Part shown: positions 1 through 5,202 of the stretch, piece after piece
How positions within the stretch are numbered: position 1 is the first letter of the stretch
Layout: every line of letters begins with the position of its first letter
Assembly (NCBI GenBank): GCA_020346965.1
Contig: CP070793.1
Location: forward strand, 167,663-173,190
Reading direction: 5' to 3'
Length of the DNA: 5,528 nt
Origin: Chloroflexota bacterium
GTDB lineage: Bacteria > Chloroflexota > Dehalococcoidia > GIF9 > AB-539-J10
Notes under the pieces: generated by a model
Databases searched by the model: none
What the model saw: only the letters and a program-made list of their open reading frames with translations
Told to the model about the DNA's origin: nothing
Made by a program: the position numbers and the translations under genes

Positions 1-1
1 A

Positions 2-340
2 TTGATGTTGATTGCCGCCTTCCATATGGGGCACACCGGAGCTCCACGCGTTGATGGAACCATTCACACAATAGCATCCTATGGACTTGGCTTGTTATTC
101 CCCATCGCTATTTTATCGCTCGCCCCCAGCTTTAAAAATACACCGGGTTGGAAAAACGTCTTTATTTATACAATTATTGCCGGTGTTTTAGCTTTCGCTC
201 TGATAATGGGCGCTTTGCTTGCTGAACAAAGAGGTTGGTTCGGTTTGTATGAGCGGATCATAATACTCAACGCACTGGTTTGGGTAGAGGTAGTAGCAAT
301 CCATTTTCTACGTGTTACTAAGGCAAGAGCCGAAGGCTGA
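2..340 (+). CDS. DUF998-like integral membrane protein, C-terminal part
   Basis: This reading frame is open from the left edge of the window, so the true start lies upstream and only about 112 residues are visible. Three hydrophobic helices can be seen, at about residues 23-41, 52-74 and 84-104 of the visible part, followed by a short basic tail that fits a cytoplasmic C-terminus. The pattern GTIHTIASYG leading into the first helix, and GLYERIIILN leading into the last, resemble the C-terminal half of the DUF998 family, multi-pass membrane proteins of unknown function. That family call is from memory of the pattern. The next gene starts 215 bp downstream behind its own promoter, so the two are probably separate units. 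No convincing terminator hairpin follows the stop. The function is unknown. Confidence 0.6.
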   Translation: MMLIAAFHMGHTGAPRVDGTIHTIASYGLGLLFPIAILSLAPSFKNTPGWKNVFIYTIIAGVLAFALIMGALLAEQRGWFGLYERIIILNALVWVEVVAIHFLRVTKARAEG

Positions 341-488
341 AAAATGATAAGCGCTCTGAAATCGTGTGACCAGACATCTTCCCCAAGAAATATTAATAGA
401 ACGGTTTTTGCGACAATTCCACAACCTGTGATATAGGCCATAGCACCAGATGACAATGGATAAGCCACCTGTCAAATTTGGATAATTG

Positions 489-517
489 TTTACAGTGCAA
501 TATGACTGCTATATAAT
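489..517 (+). promoter_or_regulatory. Sigma70-type promoter of the TspO-like gene
   Basis: A -35 box TTTACA (489-494) and a consensus -10 box TATAAT (512-517) are separated by the optimal 17 bp. Transcription would start near position 524, giving a leader of about 32 nt that contains the AGGAGG ribosome-binding site. The surrounding DNA is AT-rich. The rest of the 341-555 gap shows no other feature I can support. Confidence 0.75.
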
Positions 518-542
518 ACATCATAGCGTTATTATCAATAAC

Positions 543-548
543 AGGAGG
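543..548 (+). promoter_or_regulatory. Strong Shine-Dalgarno site of the TspO-like gene
   Basis: A full AGGAGG stands 7 nt before the ATG at 556 and fixes that start codon. It contrasts with several other genes in the window that have no recognisable ribosome-binding site. Confidence 0.85.
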
Positions 549-555
549 AAAAACT

Positions 556-1347
556 ATGAATAAAAATAGGCTAGTGTTAACCCTGTCGATCCTAAACCTA
601 GTGGGCTTCATTGGGACTGTTGTCGTTAATGCGCTAGCCACTACCCTCCCCATAAACAATATAACGACTGGCGAACTATCAGACCTGTATCCAAACTTGT
701 TTGTTCCAACAGGGCTGACTTTTGCAATCTGGGGGCTGATCTATATATTGCTTGGCATCTTCGTCGTATATCAATTGCTACCCTCTGTTAGAAGAGATGC
801 CCAGAAAGCTGACTTTATACAGAGAATCGGGGCGCTGTTCTTTATTTCCTGCCTAGCCAACATTGGTTGGATATATGCGTGGCACTACAAAATCGTTCCT
901 CTATCCCTGGCTCTGATGCTGATTCTCTTAGGAAGCCTGCTAGCGATTTATCTCAGGCTGAACGTTGGCAAATCGGAAGCGCCGAAGGCTGTAAAATTTT
1001 CGGTACACCTTCCTTTCAGTGTCTACGTCGGCTGGATTACCATAGCCTCTATTGCCAATGTCACTGCCCTGTTGGTGAATATCAACTGGAATGCCTGGGG
1101 CTTGGGCGAACAAGTCTGGGCAGTAGCAGTTATCATTGTTGGTATCGCTATTGCGTTGTCCGTACTCTTTACACGCAAAGACATCTTCTATACCCTTGTG
1201 GTCGACTGGGCGTTACTCGGGATATTGCTAAAACGACTTTCGGATACGACAATGCCCGATCAAAACGTAATAATCGTTACGATTGTTGGCTTGGCACTTC
1301 TTACTGGCGGAGTTATAGCTCAGCTGGTGAGAAGAAAGGTGTATTAA
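556..1347 (+). CDS. Tryptophan-rich sensory protein (TspO/MBR-like), long form
   Basis: This is a 263-residue, very hydrophobic protein with about seven or eight membrane helices, at roughly residues 6-29, 55-76, 91-112, 114-134, 150-174, 184-205, 210-226 and 236-256. The segment PTGLTFAIWGLIYILLG (51-67) resembles the conserved Pro and Trp-rich first part of TspO/MBR proteins. Tryptophans are frequent near helix ends (W59, W105, W109, W160, W178, W181, W188, W218). Classical TspO is about 160 residues with five helices, so this belongs to the longer, roughly 250-residue relatives usually annotated as tryptophan-rich sensory proteins. TspO proteins bind porphyrins and related ligands, but the ligand and role of the long form are not established. 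The start is secured by AGGAGG 7 nt upstream and a promoter at 489-517. It looks monocistronic, since the next gene is 129 bp away. Confidence 0.75.
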   Translation: MNKNRLVLTLSILNLVGFIGTVVVNALATTLPINNITTGELSDLYPNLFVPTGLTFAIWGLIYILLGIFVVYQLLPSVRRDAQKADFIQRIGALFFISCLANIGWIYAWHYKIVPLSLALMLILLGSLLAIYLRLNVGKSEAPKAVKFSVHLPFSVYVGWITIASIANVTALLVNINWNAWGLGEQVWAVAVIIVGIAIALSVLFTRKDIFYTLVVDWALLGILLKRLSDTTMPDQNVIIVTIVGLALLTGGVIAQLVRRKVY

Positions 1348-1361
1348 CCATAGTGACCGTG

Positions 1362-1398
1362 CGGTAGCATTTGTTATAAAGGAAAGGTTTAGCTACCG
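1362..1398 (+). repeat. Short inverted repeat downstream of the TspO-like gene
   Basis: CGGTAGC (1362-1368) and GCTACCG (1392-1398) are perfect 7-bp inverted copies around a 23-nt loop. No T-run follows, so it does not look like an intrinsic terminator. It could be a weak mRNA 3'-end structure or an operator for the downstream glycosyltransferase gene, or chance. Confidence 0.3.
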
Positions 1399-1459
1399 GA
1401 ATCTGAAATATAATCTATGGATGGCCTACATTCTAGACGGTCCAAAGGAATATCGCTAG

Positions 1460-1465
1460 TATACT
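1460..1465 (+). promoter_or_regulatory. Candidate -10 box of the glycosyltransferase operon
   Basis: TATACT (1460-1465) ends 11 bp before the ATG at 1477, so the transcript would begin near 1472 with a leader of about 5 nt. The best -35-like match, TAGACG (1434-1439), is 20 bp away, which is longer than ideal. An alternative -10, TATAAT at 1409-1414, has only a poor -35 (TTTAGC, 1388-1393, spacer 15) and would give a leader of about 56 nt. There is no Shine-Dalgarno sequence directly before the ATG, which favours the near-leaderless reading. Confidence 0.35.
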
Positions 1466-1476
1466 AATGATCCAAG

Positions 1477-2610
1477 ATGGACATCGGTGATATTTCCGTA
1501 ATTTTTATAGTCCATCTTGTGCTTTGGATACTGGGTTTTTTCCTACTATTCTGTATATCCTACTGTAAAATCCCCGTTCATGGAAATCCGCACAGACCCA
1601 GTATCTCGATAATCATCCCGGCTCGAAATGAGGAACACGCTCTACCTAATTTACTTAATACCCTGTCCGATCAGTTGTCTCATGGAGATGAAGTAATCGT
1701 AGTAGATGACCACTCGGAGGACAAAACCAAAGAAGTTGCAGAAAGTAGTGGAGTGAAGGTATTAGAATCGTTGCCAACACCAGAAGGCTGGATTGGCAAA
1801 ACGTGGGCTTGCTATCAAGGGGCAAATATGGCTTCTGGGGAGATACTTGTCTTTCTCGATGCAGACACAGTACTGGAAAAGAACGGACTCAAGAACATAG
1901 TAGAAACCTATATTGAAAAAACGGGTGTACTTTCAATTCAGCCATACCACAAGATGGGCGACCTTTATGAGCAATTATCTGCCTTCTTCAACATAATAGT
2001 GATGGCTGGAATCGGCACCTTCTCTGTTTTGGGTAGACGCATTAAACCAATAGGGCTTCTAGGACCGACGGTGGTTATGAAAAGACAATACTATGTTGAC
2101 TCTGGAGGCCATGAGAAGGTGAAGGGTGAGATTCTCGATGATCTGGCTTTCGGGGCAGAACTCCAGAAGAAAGGGTTGGAAGTTCATTGTATGGCTGGGA
2201 AGGGTACTATTTCATTCCGCATGTACCCAGGCGGGATCAGGGAATTGATAAGCGGATGGACCAAAGGAATCGCCAAGGAAGCAACGAAGACTTCGATCCC
2301 TTTGTTGATCCTGATTGTTCTATGGATAGCGGGTAGTATTGGTACAGCCAGAAGCTTGATCGAGGCAGTAATTGCTACAAATAATGTTCAGATCGCCATT
2401 TCTGGCAGTCTCTATATCTTGTATGCGGCTCAAATCTACTGGATGCTTATACGCATTGGTAATTTCAAGTTCTATACAGCACTTCTTTACATTATGCCTG
2501 TTGCGTTCTTCGTTGTGGTTTTTGCTTATTCATCTGTTCGTAGTTTTATAGTCAAGAGTGTCAAGTGGAAAGGTAGAGAAATAGACTTGAGACGTAAGGT
2601 GAGCAAATAA
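1477..2610 (+). CDS. Membrane glycosyltransferase family 2 (CrtQ-like)
   Basis: The protein has 377 residues. An N-terminal membrane helix (about 7-29) is followed by a GT-A glycosyltransferase domain. The nucleotide-sugar binding start is SIIIPARNEE (44-53), with VVDDHSEDKT at 75-84, a metal-binding DAD at 128-130, a likely catalytic acidic pair D221-D222 (LDDLAFG), and SGWTKG at 259-264 in the place of the usual Trp motif. Three further helices lie at about 275-296, 305-326 and 333-355. This architecture and length match Staphylococcus aureus CrtQ (375 residues), the glucosyltransferase of staphyloxanthin synthesis, and the next gene matches CrtO. It should transfer a sugar to a membrane lipid or carotenoid acceptor on the cytoplasmic face. 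The acceptor cannot be read from sequence, and no carotenoid backbone genes are visible. An in-frame TGA at 1468-1470 makes ATG 1477 the first possible start. Confidence 0.85.
   Translation: MDIGDISVIFIVHLVLWILGFFLLFCISYCKIPVHGNPHRPSISIIIPARNEEHALPNLLNTLSDQLSHGDEVIVVDDHSEDKTKEVAESSGVKVLESLPTPEGWIGKTWACYQGANMASGEILVFLDADTVLEKNGLKNIVETYIEKTGVLSIQPYHKMGDLYEQLSAFFNIIVMAGIGTFSVLGRRIKPIGLLGPTVVMKRQYYVDSGGHEKVKGEILDDLAFGAELQKKGLEVHCMAGKGTISFRMYPGGIRELISGWTKGIAKEATKTSIPLLILIVLWIAGSIGTARSLIEAVIATNNVQIAISGSLYILYAAQIYWMLIRIGNFKFYTALLYIMPVAFFVVVFAYSSVRSFIVKSVKWKGREIDLRRKVSK
2596..2603 (+). promoter_or_regulatory. Shine-Dalgarno site of the CrtO-like gene
   Basis: AAGGTGAG, inside the end of the glycosyltransferase gene, lies 6 nt before the ATG at 2610. 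It matches the anti-Shine-Dalgarno sequence well and supports a start coupled to the TAATG stop/start overlap. Confidence 0.65.
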
Positions 2611-3113
2611 TGCTGCTGAATTTACCTGCACTGCCAGCAATTCTGCTGGATATTGCCGTCTGGTTGATCATTCATGTTGGTGTATCCTACTTGATTACGC
2701 ACGTACCGCTTAGTTCATTTAATACTGGGTTATGGTTGTATGAACAGAGAAAATGGGAAAAAGGCGGGAAGATTTACGTAAGAATACTGGGGCTGAAAAA
2801 GTGGAAGAAGAAATTACCGGATGGTGCCGCGCTGTTCAAGAAAGGGTTTCAGAAAAAACGTCTAGAGGGATTCGATGACGGCTACCTTGATGATTTCATT
2901 AGGGAAACATGCCGGGCTGAACTCGCTCACTGGATAATGTTTTTGCTTAGCCCAGTATTCTTCATCTGGAATATCTGGTGGGTCGGTATTGTGATGATAG
3001 TGTATGCTATGTTGGCAAACATGCCCTGTATCATGATTCAGCGCTACAATAGAATAAGATTGAAGAGAGTCTATGCTAAGCTAGCAGCTACGCCTATACC
3101 CAGTGCAGATTAG
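2610..3113 (+). CDS. Glycosyl-4,4'-diaponeurosporenoate acyltransferase-like (CrtO-like) membrane protein
   Basis: This is a 167-residue protein with one N-terminal membrane helix (about 10-30), a basic central segment rich in Lys and Arg (47-85), and a long hydrophobic segment (108-138) ending in a basic tail. Two motifs look family-specific: RETCRAELAHW (98-108), whose Glu and His are candidate catalytic residues, and NMPCIMIQRYNRIR (137-150). Length and motifs fit S. aureus CrtO (165 residues), which puts a fatty acyl chain on the glucose of the staphyloxanthin precursor. The ATG shares one base with the stop of the CrtQ-like gene (TAATG), so the two are translationally coupled and probably act in sequence: sugar first, then acyl chain. 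Homologues occur in bacteria not known for carotenoids, so another glycolipid is a real alternative to a pigment. Confidence 0.8.
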   Translation: MLLNLPALPAILLDIAVWLIIHVGVSYLITHVPLSSFNTGLWLYEQRKWEKGGKIYVRILGLKKWKKKLPDGAALFKKGFQKKRLEGFDDGYLDDFIRETCRAELAHWIMFLLSPVFFIWNIWWVGIVMIVYAMLANMPCIMIQRYNRIRLKRVYAKLAATPIPSAD

Positions 3114-3142
3114 ACTGTAAATTAATAAAATAGGAATACACG

Positions 3143-3823
3143 ATGGCTTATTTAGATGATGTGATAGTCAAACTTAAGAGCGAGTCTCATCCAGAGCATT
3201 TGCAGGGAATGGCCAAATACGGGATACCAGTGGAGCGAAGATTAGGTATCTCGGTTCCTGATCTGAGGAAACTGGCTGGAGAGATAGGTAAAGACCACAA
3301 GCTGGCAATAGGCTTATGGGGGACTGGCATAGGTGAAGCAAGGATTCTAGCTGCGATGATTGATGACCCAGGTAAGCTTACTAAAGAGCAGATGGAGGAC
3401 TGGGTAAAGGATATTGATTCATGGGATATCTGCGATCAGGTGTGTACGGATCTTTTTAGAAAGAACCAATTAGCCTGGGAAAAAATTCTGGATTGGTCTA
3501 AGCGGGAAGAAGAGTTCGTTAAGAGGACCGCCTTTTCATTGATGGCCTGTCTGGCCTTGCATGATAAAAAGGCGGCTGACGAAAAATTTCTCGAATTGCT
3601 TCCCATTATAGTACGGGAGGCAACGGACGAGCGTAACTTCGTCAAAAAAGGTGTAAACTGGGCTCTGAGAAACATCGGTAAACGGAACCTAACGCTGAAC
3701 AAAGCCGCAATAAATACCGTGAAAAAGATCCAACAACTCGACTCGAGGGCTGCTCGCTGGATTGCCTCTGATGCTATTAGAGAACTTGAAAGTGACGCTA
3801 TTCAAAACAGGCTTAGAAAATAA
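3143..3823 (+). CDS. alkD: DNA alkylation repair protein, AlkD-like DNA glycosylase
   Basis: The protein has 226 residues, the usual size for AlkD, and is built of helical HEAT-like repeats. AlkD removes alkylated purines such as 3-methyladenine and 7-methylguanine without flipping the base out of the helix. The residues that form the active-site cleft in Bacillus cereus AlkD (Trp109, Asp113, Arg148, Trp187) have clear counterparts: W94 and D98 in DSWDICDQV with the same four-residue spacing, R128 in VKRTAF, and W173 in FVKKGVNWALR. The enzyme is therefore predicted to be active in the cytoplasm. The start has a modest AGGA (3132-3135) 7 nt upstream. It lies 29 bp after the CrtO-like gene on the same strand with no promoter seen between, so co-transcription is likely, although no functional link to glycolipid synthesis is obvious. 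Confidence 0.92.
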   Translation: MAYLDDVIVKLKSESHPEHLQGMAKYGIPVERRLGISVPDLRKLAGEIGKDHKLAIGLWGTGIGEARILAAMIDDPGKLTKEQMEDWVKDIDSWDICDQVCTDLFRKNQLAWEKILDWSKREEEFVKRTAFSLMACLALHDKKAADEKFLELLPIIVREATDERNFVKKGVNWALRNIGKRNLTLNKAAINTVKKIQQLDSRAARWIASDAIRELESDAIQNRLRK

Positions 3824-3901
3824 ACATCAGTCCATATTGTACGGCGTGGGCGATTGACAGTTAGATATTATTGCGTGGTACCAGAATATGCATCGTTGAC
3901 T

Positions 3902-3933
3902 GTACACTATTCAGTATGGCTTGAATATAGTAC
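3902..3933. promoter_or_regulatory. Interrupted palindrome upstream of the J-domain promoter, candidate operator
   Basis: GTAC-N2-TATTCA-N8-TGAATA-N2-GTAC is symmetric in ten of twelve half-site positions over 32 bp. It ends 10 bp before the -35 box at 3944, and its centre is about 60 bp before the predicted transcription start. That is where activators of the CRP class I type bind. It lies upstream of the transcript, so a DNA-binding site is likelier than an RNA structure. The binding protein is unknown. Confidence 0.45.
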
Positions 3934-3943
3934 AAAATTACTA

Positions 3944-3971
3944 TTGACTCTTACTATGATACCCATATAAT
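3944..3971 (+). promoter_or_regulatory. Near-consensus sigma70-type promoter of the J-domain gene
   Basis: The -35 box TTGACT (3944-3949) and consensus -10 TATAAT (3966-3971) are separated by 16 bp. The expected transcription start is 3977-3980, which coincides with the ATG at 3979. The mRNA is therefore predicted to be leaderless. Confidence 0.75.
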
Positions 3972-3978
3972 AGCTTAT

Positions 3979-4425
3979 ATGGAGCTACTGGCGCGCGGTA
4001 AGCAAACTGAAAGAGACTACTACGCAATCCTGGGAGTTGATCCGAATGCCAACACGGAGGAAATTAAGAAGGCATATCACAGGATGGCTTTTCAATACCA
4101 CCCGGACAGGCATCAGGATAACGAGGAAGCCCATAGAAGAATGAAAGAGTTAAATGAGATTTGCGCTATCTTGACTGACCCGATTAAGCGAAGAGAGTAC
4201 GACATTCCCCGCGGATATGGTATCAGAGTGCCGAAATTCAGGAGAGGCAGTAAAGTCAGAATCAATATGAATTCTCCTTCATCGTATAGAGGATACACCG
4301 GGCTTGTGGATGAAGAACCTACTAAGGATAACTTTCGCTTCTGGTATAGGGTGAAAATCGAGGCGAGAGGCTTGACGAACGTGGGTCGCTTTGCTGAAGA
4401 AGAACTTGAAAAAGCGGCAGATTAG
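3979..4425 (+). CDS. J-domain (DnaJ-like) protein with SH3/KOW-like C-terminus
   Basis: This 148-residue protein begins with a J domain at about residues 13-75 (DYYAILGVD, then the HPD signature at 41-43 in YHPDRH, ending DPIKRREYD). The HPD motif stimulates the ATPase of DnaK-type Hsp70, so this is a cytoplasmic co-chaperone. There is no Gly/Phe region or zinc finger, making it a class C (type III) J protein and not DnaJ itself. The C-terminus, residues 86-145, is basic at first (FRRGSKVRIN), then has YRGYTGLVDEEP and FRFWYRVKIE and ends RFAEEELEKA. The spacing suggests a small SH3- or KOW-like beta barrel, which could recruit a client or nucleic acid; this is inferred from pattern only. ATG 3979 is the only ATG, GTG or TTG in frame between the upstream stop (3928-3930) and the J domain. 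No ribosome-binding site precedes it. Confidence 0.88.
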   Translation: MELLARGKQTERDYYAILGVDPNANTEEIKKAYHRMAFQYHPDRHQDNEEAHRRMKELNEICAILTDPIKRREYDIPRGYGIRVPKFRRGSKVRINMNSPSSYRGYTGLVDEEPTKDNFRFWYRVKIEARGLTNVGRFAEEELEKAAD

Positions 4426-4492
4426 CTAAACGGGGGAACTAAGCACTCGAAACGAATAGTCATCATCAGGGCAAGTATTTAGATATCATAGT

Positions 4493-4888
4493 TCAGGATT
4501 CCAGATCATTGCAGGTAACTAGCGGCATCCGCTGCTCGAAGAGTGGCAGAGCGTTTTTTCTTTTAATAATTCGGTACCAGTCTCTGTAGCAATATATTCC
4601 CTGGAAGATAATGGCGGAGAGGAAGCCGTAAGAGATTTCAGGTGCTAGGATGTAGAAACCTTTTAACGCGCATACCCCGCCAATAATGAAGGCAATAAAC
4701 CAGTGGTGTAAATGGAATTGATAGTTCCTCCAGGGGATGATTATTGATCTGATGATTCCCTGTTTACCGTCTGTCCGACCACTGAGATACTTCGTAATGA
4801 CGAAAGCGATAATCCATGTCTTATAGCAGAGAACACCACAGAGGCAAAACCCTACAATCACGCTGACGAGGACTAGCTTTTTCCTCAT
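4493..4888 (-). CDS. Small uncharacterised membrane protein with HLHHW motif
   Basis: This 131-residue protein is not assigned to a named family. It has a Lys/Arg-rich start and a first membrane helix (about 5-30), then a polar segment leading to IPWRNYQFHLHHWFIAF (51-67). Two more helices follow, at about 63-81 and 84-100, then YRDWYRII (101-108) and a short soluble tail. Three His residues (H59, H61, H62) with W63 at a membrane boundary could bind a metal or heme, or take part in catalysis; this is inference. The gene faces the J-domain gene, and the two stops are 67 bp apart. The start has a G-rich GGGGGTGGCGGT directly before the ATG, and a TATAAT lies 12 bp upstream. The arrangement of hydrophobic segments and conserved-looking motifs argues for a real gene. 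Confidence 0.7.
   Translation of the reverse strand: MRKKLVLVSVIVGFCLCGVLCYKTWIIAFVITKYLSGRTDGKQGIIRSIIIPWRNYQFHLHHWFIAFIIGGVCALKGFYILAPEISYGFLSAIIFQGIYCYRDWYRIIKRKNALPLFEQRMPLVTCNDLES
4530..4559 (+). terminator. Weak intrinsic terminator candidate for the J-domain transcript
   Basis: CGCT (4530-4533) pairs with AGCG (4550-4553), with inner pairing possible through a small bulge, directly followed by six T residues (4554-4559) and a further T-rich stretch. It lies about 105 nt after the J-domain stop and inside the 3' end of the opposing membrane-protein gene. The stem is short, and a competing hairpin, AGCGG-CAT-CCGCT (4521-4533), overlaps it. Confidence 0.35.
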
Positions 4889-4900
4889 ACCGCCACCCCC

Positions 4901-4930
4901 ATTATAATCTTAAACAACATAAAAAGTCCA
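4901..4930 (-). promoter_or_regulatory. Promoter candidate of the HLHHW membrane-protein gene
   Basis: On the minus strand, TGGACT (4930-4925, four of six consensus bases) and a consensus TATAAT (4906-4901) are separated by 18 bp. Transcription would begin near 4894, about 6 nt before the ATG. The G-rich sequence that could serve as ribosome-binding site (4900-4889) would then be only partly in the transcript. Confidence 0.5.
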
Positions 4931-4951
4931 TATGATATTACGATGCTATAA

Positions 4952-4961
4952 CCGATATCGG
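4952..4961. promoter_or_regulatory. Perfect 10-bp palindrome between divergent promoters
   Basis: CCGATATCGG is a perfect palindrome in the space between the minus-strand promoter (4901-4930) and the plus-strand promoter (4977-5005). It could be a shared operator. At 10 bp it could also be chance. Confidence 0.25.
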
Positions 4962-4976
4962 AGAGAACGGGTAAGC

Positions 4977-5005
4977 TTTACAATGGGGATCTACAGCAAT
5001 ATAAT
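4977..5005 (+). promoter_or_regulatory. Near-consensus promoter reading toward the tRNA
   Basis: TTTACA (4977-4982) and TATAAT (5000-5005) are separated by 17 bp, the same boxes and spacing as the TspO-like gene's promoter. The start would be near 5012. No credible protein gene follows; the only candidate is a 14-codon frame from TTG 5024. The likely target is the tRNA at 5128, with a leader of about 116 nt removed by RNase P, or a small RNA. Confidence 0.55.
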
Positions 5006-5088
5006 TGGAGGGAACGTAGGTCATTGCAAAAAGTTACCATCCGTAAAATGGCACTAGTAGGAAAGTAGCGCTGATCTGGTATTAGAAG

Positions 5089-5116
5089 TAGACACAAGCT
5101 GGGTAACAATTAAGAT
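5089..5116 (+). promoter_or_regulatory. Proximal promoter candidate of tRNA-Thr
   Basis: TAGACA (5089-5094, five of six consensus bases) and TAAGAT (5111-5116, four of six) are separated by 16 bp. Transcription would start near 5123, about 5 nt before the mature tRNA end, a typical distance for a tRNA promoter. Its -10 is weaker than that of the upstream promoter at 4977-5005. Confidence 0.5.
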
Positions 5117-5127
5117 TCAGTTTCAAT

Positions 5128-5202
5128 GCCAGCGTAGCTCAGGGGTAGAGCAGCGGTTTCGTAAACCGCCGGTCGTCGGTTCGAATCCGACCGCTGGCTC
5201 CA
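5128..5202 (+). tRNA. tRNA-Thr (anticodon CGT, decodes ACG)
   Basis: A complete cloverleaf can be drawn by hand. The acceptor stem GCCAGCG (5128-5134) pairs perfectly with CGCTGGC (5192-5198). The D stem is GCTC/GAGC (5137-5140 with 5148-5151). The anticodon stem GCGGT/ACCGC (5153-5157 with 5165-5169) encloses loop TTCGTAA with anticodon CGT at 5160-5162. The variable loop has 5 nt, and the T stem GTCGG/CCGAC (5175-5179 with 5187-5191) encloses TTCGAAT. The discriminator base is T5199, and CCA is encoded at 5200-5202. This isoacceptor is often partly redundant with the TGT one, which makes it a tolerant target for integration. The integrase gene on the other strand overlaps most of it. Confidence 0.97.

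Noticed and set aside
166..468. Open frame of 100 codons on the minus strand
   Set aside because: It lies mostly antisense to the DUF998-like gene, has no family-like motifs and no ribosome-binding site; a shadow frame.
393..659. Open frame of 88 codons on the minus strand across the TspO-like promoter
   Set aside because: It would run through the well-supported promoter and ribosome-binding site of the TspO-like gene, and its protein resembles nothing.
867..1367. Open frame of 166 codons on the plus strand inside the TspO-like gene
   Set aside because: It is an out-of-frame shadow of a clear multi-helix membrane protein; the product is rich in Cys, Arg and Ser without domain logic.
1417..1467. 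Tiny frames starting at ATG 1417 and ATG 1421 as leader peptides for the glycosyltransferase operon
   Set aside because: They have no ribosome-binding site, no run of regulatory codons and no attenuator hairpin; expected by chance.
1477..3113. Firm assignment as staphyloxanthin or carotenoid genes
   Set aside because: Only the sugar and acyl transferase steps are present; the family names come from S. aureus and the acceptor here is unknown.
3436..3702. Open frame of 88 codons antisense to the AlkD-like gene
   Set aside because: The AlkD frame has all catalytic residues, and the antisense product has no recognisable features.
3854..3859. Perfect -35-like TTGACA after the AlkD-like gene, and a second TTGACT at 3896-3901
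   Set aside because: Neither has a -10 box at 15-19 bp, whereas the third copy at 3944 pairs well with TATAAT.
4113..4298. Open frame of 61 codons antisense to the J-domain gene
   Set aside because: It is a shadow of a gene with an intact HPD motif and has no upstream signals.
5142..5202. The RIRTDD-type integrase tail as a conserved protein domain
   Set aside because: It is simply the antisense translation of the tRNA; similarity to other proteins ending this way reflects tRNA conservation.
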